Assembly: GCA_017400415.1 (NCBI GenBank)
Contig: JAFPTE010000180.1
Span: forward strand, 1 to 9,633
Length of the DNA stretch: 9,633 nt
Reading direction: 5' to 3'
Origin: Oscillospiraceae bacterium
Lineage (GTDB): Bacteria; Bacillota; Clostridia; Oscillospirales; Oscillospiraceae
Shown here: one piece after another, positions 1 through 6,001 of the stretch
Numbering within the stretch: position 1 is the stretch's first letter
Layout of the letters: each line of letters starts with the position of its first letter
Made by a program: the position numbers and the translations under genes
The notes under the pieces: model-generated
The model's input: the letters and a program-made list of their open reading frames with translations, nothing else
What the model was told of the DNA's origin: nothing
Databases searched by the model: none

Positions 1-974
1 CCCTGACACAGAAAGTCCACCTTGCCGATTTTCCTTGCCTCCGCCTCAAAGACACGGATGAACTCTTCACCGATTATCTTGCGCTTCAGCTCCGGCTCGC
101 TTACGCCGGCCAGGCGGATGAGGAAGCGGTTTTCGGCGTTCACACGGATGAGGTTTATGGGCCACTTTGAGAAGGCGGCCTCAACCTCGTCGCCCTCGTT
201 CAGGCGCAGAAGGCCGTGGTCCACGAAGACGCAGGTGAGCCGGTCACCGATGGCCTCCGCCATAAGGGCCGCCGCCACGGAGGAGTCCACCCCGCCGGAA
301 AGGGCCAGGAGCACCCGGCCGTCGCCCACCTTTTCACGGATGGTGCGGATGGCGGTCTGCTTGTAGTCTCCCATGGTCCAGTCGCCCCGGGCTCCGCACA
401 CGTCGTAGAGGAAGCGGCGTATCATCTCCGTGCCGCCAGCCGTGTGGTTCACCTCCGGGTGGAACTGGACGCCGTAGAAGCCCCGGGCCTCGTCCGCAAT
501 GGCCACGTTGGGGCAGGCCGCCGACCTTGCCGCCAGCCGGAAGCCCTCCGGTATGCGCTCCATGTAGTCGCCGTGGCTCATCCAGGTAATGCCCCTGTCG
601 GGCAGGCCCCGGAAGATAGGGCAGGTGGGGTCAAAGAAGGTCTCCGTTTTTCCGTACTCCCGGGCGGAATCCTCTGTGGCCGCCGTGACCCTGCCTCCAA
701 GAGTGTGGGCCATGAGCTGGCAGCCGTAGCAGATGCCCAGCACCGGGATTCCCAGGCTGAAGAGCCGGGGGTCCGCCTGGGGACTGCCCTGGGCGTAGAC
801 GCTGTTGGGCCCGCCGGTGAGGATGAAGCCGATGGGCTTTTTCTCCAGGAGCCCTTCAAGGGGCGTGGAGTAAGGGTGCACCTCGCAGTAGACTCCGCAC
901 TCCCGGACCCTGCGGGCGATGAGCTGATTATACTGCCCTCCGAAGTCGAGGACGATTACGGTCTCGTTATTCAT
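1..974 (-). CDS. guaA: GMP synthase (glutamine-hydrolysing), partial: C-terminal end lies outside the window
   Basis: GuaA makes GMP from XMP, ATP and glutamine, the last step of de novo guanine nucleotide synthesis, in the cytoplasm. The first 324 residues are visible; the family is usually about 510-525 aa, so the rest lies left of base 1. Residues 5-190 are a class I glutamine amidotransferase domain: FGGQYNQL at 11-18, LTGGPNSVY at 52-60, nucleophile Cys82 in GICYGCQ, and His172/Glu174 in FHPEV. Residues from about 200 are the ATP-pyrophosphatase domain, with the PP-loop SGGVDSS at 226-232 and VDHGLLR at 251-257. Near the edge the sequence reads DFLCQG, with Cys323 where many homologues have Ala. 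ATG at 974 is preceded by GGAGGG at 5-nt spacing. It lies 24 nt after the zinc-ribbon gene with no promoter seen between, so it is probably the last visible gene of the unit starting near 2890. I see no guanine riboswitch. Identity is certain; the 3' end cannot be judged. Confidence 0.97.
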   Translation of the reverse strand, partial: MNNETVIVLDFGGQYNQLIARRVRECGVYCEVHPYSTPLEGLLEKKPIGFILTGGPNSVYAQGSPQADPRLFSLGIPVLGICYGCQLMAHTLGGRVTAATEDSAREYGKTETFFDPTCPIFRGLPDRGITWMSHGDYMERIPEGFRLAARSAACPNVAIADEARGFYGVQFHPEVNHTAGGTEMIRRFLYDVCGARGDWTMGDYKQTAIRTIREKVGDGRVLLALSGGVDSSVAAALMAEAIGDRLTCVFVDHGLLRLNEGDEVEAAFSKWPINLIRVNAENRFLIRLAGVSEPELKRKIIGEEFIRVFEAEARKIGKVDFLCQ

Positions 975-998
975 ACGTTCCCTCCGTGGGATTGGATT

Positions 999-1226
999 TT
1001 AAACTATCTGGGCCTTTTTGCTGACGGCCAGCCGCTCAATGTCCTCCTGGTCGATCCACTCCTCCGTGAAGCCGCAGGCGCAGCACACGTAGCGGTTGAC
1101 GTTCACCGCAGAGAAGATGGTGGCGCCCAGAATGATGTTGTTGCCGGAGCCGTAGGCGCCGGCGGAGCCGTTTATGCGGACTATCTTCGGGGAGCCGCAT
1201 TTCGGGCACATTCCGGTGTTTTTCAT
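999..1226 (-). CDS. Small zinc-ribbon protein of unknown function (75 aa)
   Basis: A 75-residue protein with two CxxC knuckles, CPKC at 7-10 and CCAC at 48-51 (Cys48 and Cys51, with an extra Cys49), which should bind one zinc as a zinc ribbon. Between the knuckles is a Gly/Asn-rich stretch (GAYGSGNN, 23-30) and a hydrophobic strand (31-42). After the second knuckle comes an acidic tail (EEWIDQEDIERL). This pattern resembles short zinc-ribbon proteins annotated as hypothetical in many Firmicutes; I know of no assigned function. The middle segment is too short and interrupted to be a confident membrane helix. ATG at 1226 has AGGAGG at 8-nt spacing. It lies 14 nt after the DUF4256 stop and 24 nt before guaA, so it is probably co-transcribed. 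It could be an RNA- or protein-binding accessory factor, but nothing here decides that. Confidence 0.87.
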   Translation of the reverse strand: MKNTGMCPKCGSPKIVRINGSAGAYGSGNNIILGATIFSAVNVNRYVCCACGFTEEWIDQEDIERLAVSKKAQIV

Positions 1227-1240
1227 GGCTTTTGCCTCCT

Positions 1241-1753
1241 TTAAATGACGAAATAGCCCCGCCAGCCCCGGACGGAGTAATAGGAGTCCGCCCCGTTGTG
1301 GAAGGTGAAGACTGCGCCGTAGCGCCGCTCGCAGAAGAGGGCGCCGCCCCGGCTGCGGATGGACGGGGGAGTATCGATCCAGCTGGAGGTTTTAAGGTCG
1401 TATTCCCCGGTCTCCTGGAGCCGGCGGTACATATCCTCCGGCATGAGGGAGACGCCCAAGGCTGCGGCCTGGGCCTGGGCGCTGCCTACAGGGGGATTTG
1501 CCCTGCGCTTTGCCAGGGCGGCGTCATCGTAGCACAGACTCCGGCGGCCGGCGGGGGTCTCCCCGGAGCAGTCGCAGAAGATGAGGCGGCCCTGGCCGTC
1601 AAGGCCTATGGTGTCCGGCTGGCCCCCGCTCTCCTCCATTCCGGCAAGGGTCCGAAGGGCGGCTTCCGTCAGCCGCTGCTGCACCTGGGCCCATTCAAGG
1701 CCCGGATGCCGGGCGGGGTTTTCAAGAAATCTCTTTTTCAGCGTTTCAAGCAT
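1241..1753 (-). CDS. DUF4256 family protein (170 aa), function unknown
   Basis: The sequence matches my recollection of DUF4256 proteins from end to end: an N-terminal helix with HPGLEW (16-21), a central block with GQPDTIGLD and IFCDCSGETPAGRRSLCYD, then LKTSSWIDTPPSIRSRGGALF and a C-terminal FHNGADSYYSVRGWRG. The length of 170 aa is close to what I expect for the family. No signal peptide or membrane helix is present, so it should be cytoplasmic. The function is unknown; the dense conserved Asp, Arg, Tyr and Trp suggest a small enzyme or ligand-binding fold, which is inference only. Start ATG 1753 has GAGGTG at 5-nt spacing, and that ribosome binding site overlaps the stop codon of the upstream GNAT gene. 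The 9-nt gap to that gene suggests translational coupling. Neighbours are the acetyltransferase upstream and the zinc-ribbon gene 14 nt downstream. Confidence 0.88.
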   Translation of the reverse strand: MLETLKKRFLENPARHPGLEWAQVQQRLTEAALRTLAGMEESGGQPDTIGLDGQGRLIFCDCSGETPAGRRSLCYDDAALAKRRANPPVGSAQAQAAALGVSLMPEDMYRRLQETGEYDLKTSSWIDTPPSIRSRGGALFCERRYGAVFTFHNGADSYYSVRGWRGYFVI

Positions 1754-1762
1754 GATGGCACC

Positions 1763-2287
1763 TCACAGCTCTATCCAGTATCTTTGAAGTATTTCGCCGT
1801 CCGGCTGGGGGATCTCGTCTTCAAGAGCGCCGCCGCAGTTTTTGATGACGCCGGCAGAGGCCGGGTTGGATTTGTCGCAGGTCACCAGGACCCGCCCTAT
1901 GCACACCCGGCCGCAGACCTGCAGGGCCTGACGCAGAAGCTCCGTTCCGTAGCCTCTGCGCCGCTCCGTGGGCCGGACGGAGTAGCCGATGTGGCCGCCC
2001 CAGGAGCGGAGGAAGCCGTTGAGTGCCAGGCGGATGTTGACCATACCGATGATTTTTCCGTCCTCCTCCCGGACGAAAAAGTAGGTCAAGGCCGGGACCT
2101 TGGAGGGGGGCAGATTTGCTATGTCCATGTCGCTCCGGAGCTTTGCGAGCCACTGCTCATAGGTGCTCTCCCGGAGGAACCGGTCCAGGCTGCCGCTGCC
2201 GTTGATTTGGGAGCCGTAAGTATAAAACTCGTTTATGTATTCGATTGCCCGGTCCTTATATGTCATATCCGGCAAAACAAGCTTCAT
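1763..2287 (-). CDS. GNAT-family N-acetyltransferase (174 aa)
   Basis: A predicted cytoplasmic acetyl-CoA-dependent N-acetyltransferase. The core acetyl-CoA-binding motif A is clear: strand GGHIGYSVRPTE (97-108) followed by the pyrophosphate-binding loop R109-R-R-G112-Y-G114, matching the family R/Q-x-x-G-x-G/A signature, then helix TELLRQAL. Motif B is visible as VLVTCDKSNPASAGVIKNCG (133-152), with the Asn-Pro-Ala-Ser turn common in RimJ/RimL-like and general GNAT proteins. The upstream strand FFVREEDGKIIGMVNIR (70-86) fits the beta2-beta3 hairpin. The substrate (antibiotic, amino acid, protein N-terminus or other) cannot be read from sequence. Start ATG 2287 has AGGAGG at 7-nt spacing. The start overlaps the HD gene's stop as ATGA (4 nt), typical of translational coupling. 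It is the second gene of the five-gene unit ending in guaA. Confidence 0.93.
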   Translation of the reverse strand: MKLVLPDMTYKDRAIEYINEFYTYGSQINGSGSLDRFLRESTYEQWLAKLRSDMDIANLPPSKVPALTYFFVREEDGKIIGMVNIRLALNGFLRSWGGHIGYSVRPTERRRGYGTELLRQALQVCGRVCIGRVLVTCDKSNPASAGVIKNCGGALEDEIPQPDGEILQRYWIEL

Positions 2288-2871
2288 TCCGCCGCCTCCT
2301 CTCCGATTCCGGTCTCCGCCCGGAGCCGGGCCAGGTACAAAAGCAGAAATTCGTGCCGCTCCCGGGCCAGCTCCCGGGCCCTGGGGGTGCAGAGCGTATC
2401 CTCCAGAAGCAGGAGCTTTTCGTAAAAATGCCGCACCGAGTCCTCCAGACTCCTGCCGTGCCTGCCGCCGTAGGCGAAGGTCCGGGCGATGCCCACAGCC
2501 CCCATGGCGTCCAGCCGGTCTGCGTCCCGGACTATCCGGGCCTCCGGGGAGGCGGGGGCGGAAGCGGGATTTTTGGAGAAGGACACGGAGTTGACCGCCT
2601 CGATTACGGCCTCTTTTTGGGGGAGGGAGTACCGGTCCAGAAAGGCCCGGGCGTTGGCGTTATTCTTGGTTCTGAAGAGCTTGGGGTCGTCGGCGTCGTG
2701 GAGGAGGGCCGCCAGGGAGACTGCGAGCAGGTCGCACTCCGGGCAGGCGGCGGCGATCTCCAGGGCGTTTCTGTACACCCGGAGGGAGTGGGCGGCGTCA
2801 TGGCCGTCGGCGTTCCCCGCAAAAAGCGTTTCTATGTATTCCTTTGCGGCGGCGATTATCTCGTTTTCCAT
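2284..2871 (-). CDS. HD-domain phosphohydrolase, YedJ/YpgQ-like (195 aa)
   Basis: An HD-superfamily metal-dependent phosphohydrolase. Numbered from ATG 2871, the metal ligands are His28 (GHDAAHSLRV, 23-32), His58-Asp59 (ALLHDADDPK) and a downstream Asp in RDADRLDAMGAVGIARTFAYGG (115-136), the H...HD...D layout. The RDADRLDA-GA-GIARTFAYGG block is characteristic of the YedJ/YpgQ branch; a Bacillus YpgQ has been described as a Mn-dependent nucleotide pyrophosphohydrolase, so nucleotide hydrolysis is plausible. Its location in a unit with guaA would fit that, but this is inference. A longer reading from GTG 2880 is possible, but AGGGGTGA sits correctly for ATG 2871 and would cover the GTG itself, so 2871 is preferred. 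It is the first gene after a strong sigma-A promoter (2893-2922), with a leader of only about 15 nt. No signal peptide. Confidence 0.92.
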   Translation of the reverse strand: MENEIIAAAKEYIETLFAGNADGHDAAHSLRVYRNALEIAAACPECDLLAVSLAALLHDADDPKLFRTKNNANARAFLDRYSLPQKEAVIEAVNSVSFSKNPASAPASPEARIVRDADRLDAMGAVGIARTFAYGGRHGRSLEDSVRHFYEKLLLLEDTLCTPRARELARERHEFLLLYLARLRAETGIGEEAAE

Positions 2872-2892
2872 GGCACTCACCCCTTTTCCGTG

Positions 2893-2922
2893 ATTATATT
2901 ATCTGCGGGGGGAGCTTGTCAA
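2893..2922 (-). promoter_or_regulatory. Sigma-A promoter of the HD-GNAT-DUF4256-zinc ribbon-guaA unit
   Basis: On the minus strand a perfect TTGACA (2917-2922) is followed after 18 nt by a perfect TATAAT (2893-2898). The predicted transcript starts near 2886, leaving a leader of about 15 nt that already contains the ribosome binding site. The -35 box lies only about 10 nt from the T-run of the gdhA terminator, so one unit ends almost exactly where the next begins. Both boxes match consensus, so strong constitutive expression is expected. I see no operator-like palindrome between the boxes. Confidence 0.85.
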
Positions 2923-2932
2923 GAACGGGCAC

Positions 2933-2964
2933 AAAAAAAGGAAGCCCGGCTGCACCGGGCTTCC
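2933..2964 (-). terminator. Intrinsic terminator of gdhA
   Basis: A perfect 10-bp GC-rich stem (arms 2940-2949 and 2955-2964, 5-nt loop 2950-2954) is followed in the minus-strand direction by seven T residues (2933-2939). It begins 13 nt after the gdhA stop codon. The stem strength, loop size and T-run are textbook for Rho-independent termination. Confidence 0.93.
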
Positions 2965-2977
2965 CTTTTGAGTTAAG

Positions 2978-4318
2978 TTATACGCAGCCCTGGGCCTTCA
3001 TGGCCTCGGCAACCTTCAAAAAGCCGGCAATGTTGGCGCCGGCCATGTAGTTGCCGGGCATGCCGTACTCCTTGGAGGCGGAGTCGCAGGCGGCGAAGAT
3101 GTTCTTCATGATGCCGTGGAGCTTCTCGTCCACCTCCTCGAAGGTCCAGCTCAGGCGCATGCTGTTCTGGCACATCTCCAGGCCGGAGGTGGCCACGCCG
3201 CCGGCGTTGGCAGCCTTGGCAGGGCCGTAGAGCATCTTGTTGGCGAAATAGACCTCGATGGCCTCGGGAGTGGAGGGCATGTTGGCGCCCTCGGAGACGC
3301 AGTAGCAGCCGTTGGCGGCAAGGGCCTCGGCGCTGGGCTTGTCAATGTCGTTCTGGGTGGCGCAGGGCAGGGCGATGTGGCAGGGAACCTTCCAGATGTT
3401 CCGGTAGCCCTCGGTGTAGGTTGAGCCGGGGTGATCGGCCGCGTACTCCTTGACTCTGCCTCTTCTGACCTCCTTCAGGTTCTTCATGTAGGCAAAATCA
3501 ATGCCGTTGGGGTCATAGACGTAGCCGTTGGAGTCGGACATGGCAACGACCTTGGCGCCCAGGCTCTGGGCCTTCTGGCAGGCGTAGAGAGCCACGTTGC
3601 CGGAGCCGGAGATGACCACGGTCTGGCCCTTGAAGCTCTTGCCGTTGGCCTTCAGCATTTCCTCGGTGAAGTAGCAAAGGCCGTAGCCGGTGGCCTCCGT
3701 CCGGGCCAGGGAGCCGCCGTAGGGGATGCCCTTGCCGGTCAGGATGCCGGACCACTCGCCGGTGAGCTTCTTGTACTGGCCGAACATATAGCCGATTTCA
3801 CGGGCGCCGGTGCCGATATCGCCGGCGGGAACGTCGATGTCCTTGCCGATGTGGCGGTAGAGCTCATTGATGAAGCTCTGGCAGAAGCGCATAATCTCGT
3901 TGTCGCTCTTGCCCTTGGGGTCGAAGTCAGAGCCGCCCTTGGCGCCGCCCATGGGGAGGGTGGTCAGGCTGTTCTTGAAAATCTGCTCGAAGCCCAGGAA
4001 CTTGATAATGCCCATATAGACGGAGGGGTGCAGACGAATGCCGCCCTTGTAGGGGCCGATGGCGTCGTTGTACTGGATGCGGAAACCACGGTTGACCTGA
4101 ATATTGCCCTGGTCGTCAACCCAGGGGACACGGAAGATTATCTGACGGTCCGGCTCCACGATGCGCTCAAGGATGTTGGCCTTGACGAAATCGGGCCGCT
4201 TCTCGATGACGGGCTCCAGAGACTCGAAGACCTCAGTCACCGCCTGGATGAACTCGGGCTCACCGGGGTTGCGGGCCTTGACCTTTGCCAGAACGTCCAG
4301 CATATACTTGTTTGTCAT
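2978..4318 (-). CDS. gdhA: Glutamate dehydrogenase, predicted NADP-dependent (446 aa)
   Basis: Hexameric glutamate dehydrogenase that reductively aminates 2-oxoglutarate with ammonium to give glutamate, in the cytoplasm. The substrate domain (about 55-200) has Lys91 in GPYKGGIRLHPS, Lys115 in FKNSL, catalytic Lys127 in PMGGAKGGSDFDPKGK, and Asp167 in PAGDIGTGAREIGYM. These align with the Clostridium symbiosum active-site residues K89, K113, K125 and D165 at a constant offset of +2. The nucleotide domain has the Rossmann loop SGSGNVA (237-243). The following strand ends VVAMSDSNG (257-265); the SDS signature, like that of E. coli GdhA and unlike the G-P of the NAD-type clostridial enzyme, points to NADP. 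A longer reading from ATG 4342 exists, but AGGAGG lies 8-9 nt before ATG 4318 and would be coding in the longer form. Length matches the roughly 445-450 aa family. It has its own promoter and terminator, so it is monocistronic. Confidence 0.97.
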   Translation of the reverse strand: MTNKYMLDVLAKVKARNPGEPEFIQAVTEVFESLEPVIEKRPDFVKANILERIVEPDRQIIFRVPWVDDQGNIQVNRGFRIQYNDAIGPYKGGIRLHPSVYMGIIKFLGFEQIFKNSLTTLPMGGAKGGSDFDPKGKSDNEIMRFCQSFINELYRHIGKDIDVPAGDIGTGAREIGYMFGQYKKLTGEWSGILTGKGIPYGGSLARTEATGYGLCYFTEEMLKANGKSFKGQTVVISGSGNVALYACQKAQSLGAKVVAMSDSNGYVYDPNGIDFAYMKNLKEVRRGRVKEYAADHPGSTYTEGYRNIWKVPCHIALPCATQNDIDKPSAEALAANGCYCVSEGANMPSTPEAIEVYFANKMLYGPAKAANAGGVATSGLEMCQNSMRLSWTFEEVDEKLHGIMKNIFAACDSASKEYGMPGNYMAGANIAGFLKVAEAMKAQGCV

Positions 4319-4372
4319 TGTTTTTCCCTCCTGATTTGGCAAAATATCACTGCCATTAGCATTACAAGGCGC

Positions 4373-4401
4373 ATTTTATACTCCTTGGGATACATTGTCA
4401 A
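4373..4401 (-). promoter_or_regulatory. Promoter of gdhA
   Basis: On the minus strand TTGACA (4396-4401) and TAAAAT (4373-4378) are separated by 17 nt. Transcription would start near 4366, giving a leader of about 48 nt before ATG 4318. The leader can form only a weak 5-bp hairpin (TGGCA/TGCCA, 4337-4355), and I recognise no riboswitch in it. AT-rich DNA lies upstream of the -35 box (4402-4413, mostly T on the plus strand), which could act as an UP element. Confidence 0.8.
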
Positions 4402-4514
4402 GAATTTTTTTAAATAATGTTCCTGCAAATTGGGGGCGCTTGTCTTGTGAAAACCGCCGAAAATGAATTTCTTTAACGGTTTAACTTGCGAAACGCAGGA
4501 ATTTTCACAGCCTC

Positions 4515-4543
4515 TTGCAAAGCGGGCCAAGCCGTGCTATACT
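4515..4543 (+). promoter_or_regulatory. Promoter of the membrane-protein / TVP38 pair
   Basis: TTGCAA (4515-4520) and TATACT (4538-4543) are separated by exactly 17 nt, with four of six and five of six matches to the sigma-A consensus. Transcription would start near 4550, giving a leader of about 20 nt to ATG 4570. The promoter is divergent from gdhA across about 110 nt. That spacer contains an inverted pair TGTGAAAA (4446-4453) / TTTTCACA (4502-4509) and a direct repeat of TTTAAC (4472-4477, 4480-4485), possible but unproven regulator sites. Confidence 0.72.
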
Positions 4544-4569
4544 TTCCAAAAACGACGGCGGAGGGCAGG

Positions 4570-5283
4570 ATGAACACAGCGGAGAGACGGGCAAAGCTCA
4601 TTTTTACGGGGATAATTGAGCTCTTGCCGGTATATACTGTCATATGGGCCCTGGCAGCCGGAAACGGGAAGCTGGCGGTGGCGCTGGGGAGCATTATCCT
4701 GGTGGCCATACCCCTGGGACTGGAGCTCTGCTTCCGGGCAAGGCTCAGCTGGCCCCTTTTCATCTTCGGCGTCCTCTACGCCCTGGGGCCCCTCCTGGGC
4801 CACGGCTATAACCTCTATTATTACCTGCCCTGGTGGGACGATCTTCTCCACGCCCTGGGGGGCGTGGCCTTCGCCGTGGTGGGCTTCTGTCTGCCGGACC
4901 TTTTCGGCCTGAAGGCGAAGCACGAATACGCCTTCCGGGCCCTGTTCTCCCTGTGCTTTTCCATGGCGGTGGCCCTGGGCTGGGAGTTCATCGAGTTTTT
5001 CATCGATACCGTGTTCCATGCCGATATGCAGAGCGACACATTCGTCACCGGCATCACCAGCTATCTGCTGGGCGAAACTCCCGGCGCCATGGACTCCATT
5101 CCGGAGATAAGCTCCGTTACGGTGAACGGCCGGGCCCTGCCGGGGTACATAGATATCGGACTTCTGGACACTATGAGCGACACGATAAAGGAAACCGCCT
5201 GCGCTGCGGCGACGGTAATCGTGCTGTGGCTTGACGGAGGGCGGCACCCGGCCTTCAGAAGGGAGGAGCAAAGTGGAAGCTGA
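4570..5283 (+). CDS. Polytopic membrane protein with WWDDLLH motif (DUF2238/YjdF-like), 237 aa
   Basis: An integral membrane protein of uncertain function. Hydrophobic segments lie at about 10-30, 34-53, 61-77, 93-112, 122-140 and 207-221, suggesting five or six helices. Conserved-looking polar motifs occur next to or between the helices: WWDDLLHALGG (88-98), GWEFIEFFID (137-146) and DIGLLDTMSDTIKETA (195-210). A D-x-L-x-H motif, a W-E-x-x-E motif and a C-terminal D-T-x-x-D block recall the DUF2238/YjdF-type family, but this is pattern memory and not an alignment, so the family name is tentative. The charged residues at or inside the membrane suggest metal or lipid-headgroup binding; that is inference. 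ATG 4570 is chosen because GGAGGG (4560-4565) lies 4 nt upstream and the promoter at 4515-4543 would not permit the longer reading from 4486. The 3' end overlaps the next gene by 11 nt, so the two are co-translated. Confidence 0.83.
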   Translation: MNTAERRAKLIFTGIIELLPVYTVIWALAAGNGKLAVALGSIILVAIPLGLELCFRARLSWPLFIFGVLYALGPLLGHGYNLYYYLPWWDDLLHALGGVAFAVVGFCLPDLFGLKAKHEYAFRALFSLCFSMAVALGWEFIEFFIDTVFHADMQSDTFVTGITSYLLGETPGAMDSIPEISSVTVNGRALPGYIDIGLLDTMSDTIKETACAAATVIVLWLDGGRHPAFRREEQSGS

Positions 5284-5968
5284 AAAGAAGAAAAAGCTGA
5301 AAAGGGCACTTGTGGTCATCATCGGCGTTGCAGTTTTCCTGGTGGGCTGCTACTTCATGGGCAAGCCCCTTCTGGACATGCTGGACGACCCGGAGCAGAT
5401 TCAGGGCTATATCGAGTCCACGGGCCTGTGGGGGGTAATCAGCTTCTGCCTTATGAATATGCTCCAGGTCATCATAGCCTTCATACCGGGCGGGCCCTTC
5501 TCCTTTGCGGCGGGCTACATCTGGGGAGTGTGGCTGGGGAGCCTTATCTGCATCCTGTCCACCTCCTTCATGAGCGTCCTGGTGTTCCTGCTGGTGCGCC
5601 GATTCGGCCAGGGCTTTCTGGAGCTCTTCATCTCCGATAAGGAGCAGAGCCGCTTTGCTAAGCTCCTGCGGTCCGACCGGGCCCGGCAGCTTCTGTTCAT
5701 CATCTATCTTATCCCGTCCTCGCCCAAGGACCCTCTGGCCTACCTGGCGGGGCTCACCAACATCTCCGTGCTGGACTGGACCATAATAAACCTCATCGGC
5801 CGCTTCCCGGGCACCTTCCTGACCGCCCTGGGCGGCAAGAGCATAGAGGAGGGGAACCTTATCCTGGCGGCCGTGGTCTTCGTGGCGGCAATTATCCTCT
5901 ATCTGGTGGGGCGACACATCTATAAGAAAAAATTCCAGCAGGAAGCGGAAAATACAGAAACAGAATAA
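5273..5968 (+). CDS. TVP38/TMEM64 family (VTT-domain, DedA-like) membrane protein, 231 aa
   Basis: A polytopic inner-membrane protein of the TVP38/TMEM64 (SNARE-associated, VTT) family, relatives of DedA. Members have been linked to lipid scrambling or transport and membrane homeostasis; the substrate here is unknown. A basic N-terminus (EAEKKKKLKR) precedes helix 1 (about 12-30). The core holds the re-entrant motif FIPGGPFSFAAGYIWGVWLG (70-89), a helix at 92-108, the second conserved block YLIPSSPKDPLAYLAGLT (145-162) and NLIGRFPGT (173-181). A final helix (196-213) is followed by a basic-acidic tail. Length fits the family. The start is GTG 5273: GGAGG (5262-5266) lies 6 nt upstream, whereas the longer reading from 5231 would lie deep in the upstream gene and has a weaker site. 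It overlaps that gene by 11 nt and ends at the shared terminator 5970-6001. Confidence 0.93.
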   Translation: MEAEKKKKLKRALVVIIGVAVFLVGCYFMGKPLLDMLDDPEQIQGYIESTGLWGVISFCLMNMLQVIIAFIPGGPFSFAAGYIWGVWLGSLICILSTSFMSVLVFLLVRRFGQGFLELFISDKEQSRFAKLLRSDRARQLLFIIYLIPSSPKDPLAYLAGLTNISVLDWTIINLIGRFPGTFLTALGGKSIEEGNLILAAVVFVAAIILYLVGRHIYKKKFQQEAENTETE

Positions 5969-5969
5969 T

Positions 5970-6001
5970 AAAAGGGCTGACCGATACCGGTCAGCCCTTT
6001 T
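5970..6001. terminator. Bidirectional intrinsic terminator between convergent units
   Basis: A perfect 12-bp stem (arms 5971-5982 and 5989-6000, with a further G-C pair closing a 4-nt loop) carries a T-run on both sides: TTTT on the plus strand and TTTTATTATT on the minus strand. It follows the TVP38 gene by 1 nt, and its right arm contains the last codons and the TGA of comM (5991-5993). It therefore can serve both convergent transcripts. Confidence 0.9.

Noticed and set aside
975..998. Guanine riboswitch or independent promoter before guaA
   Set aside because: The gap is only 24 nt and contains little beyond the ribosome binding site.
216..2425. Long plus-strand open frames (342 and 397 codons) across the guaA-to-HD region
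   Set aside because: They are antisense to well-identified genes, low in recognisable motifs and rich in Ala, Gly, Pro and Val, as expected from GC-rich codon shadows.
3431..4417. A 328-codon plus-strand frame antisense to gdhA
   Set aside because: Its composition mirrors the gdhA codons, it has no ribosome binding site of note, and it runs through the gdhA promoter.
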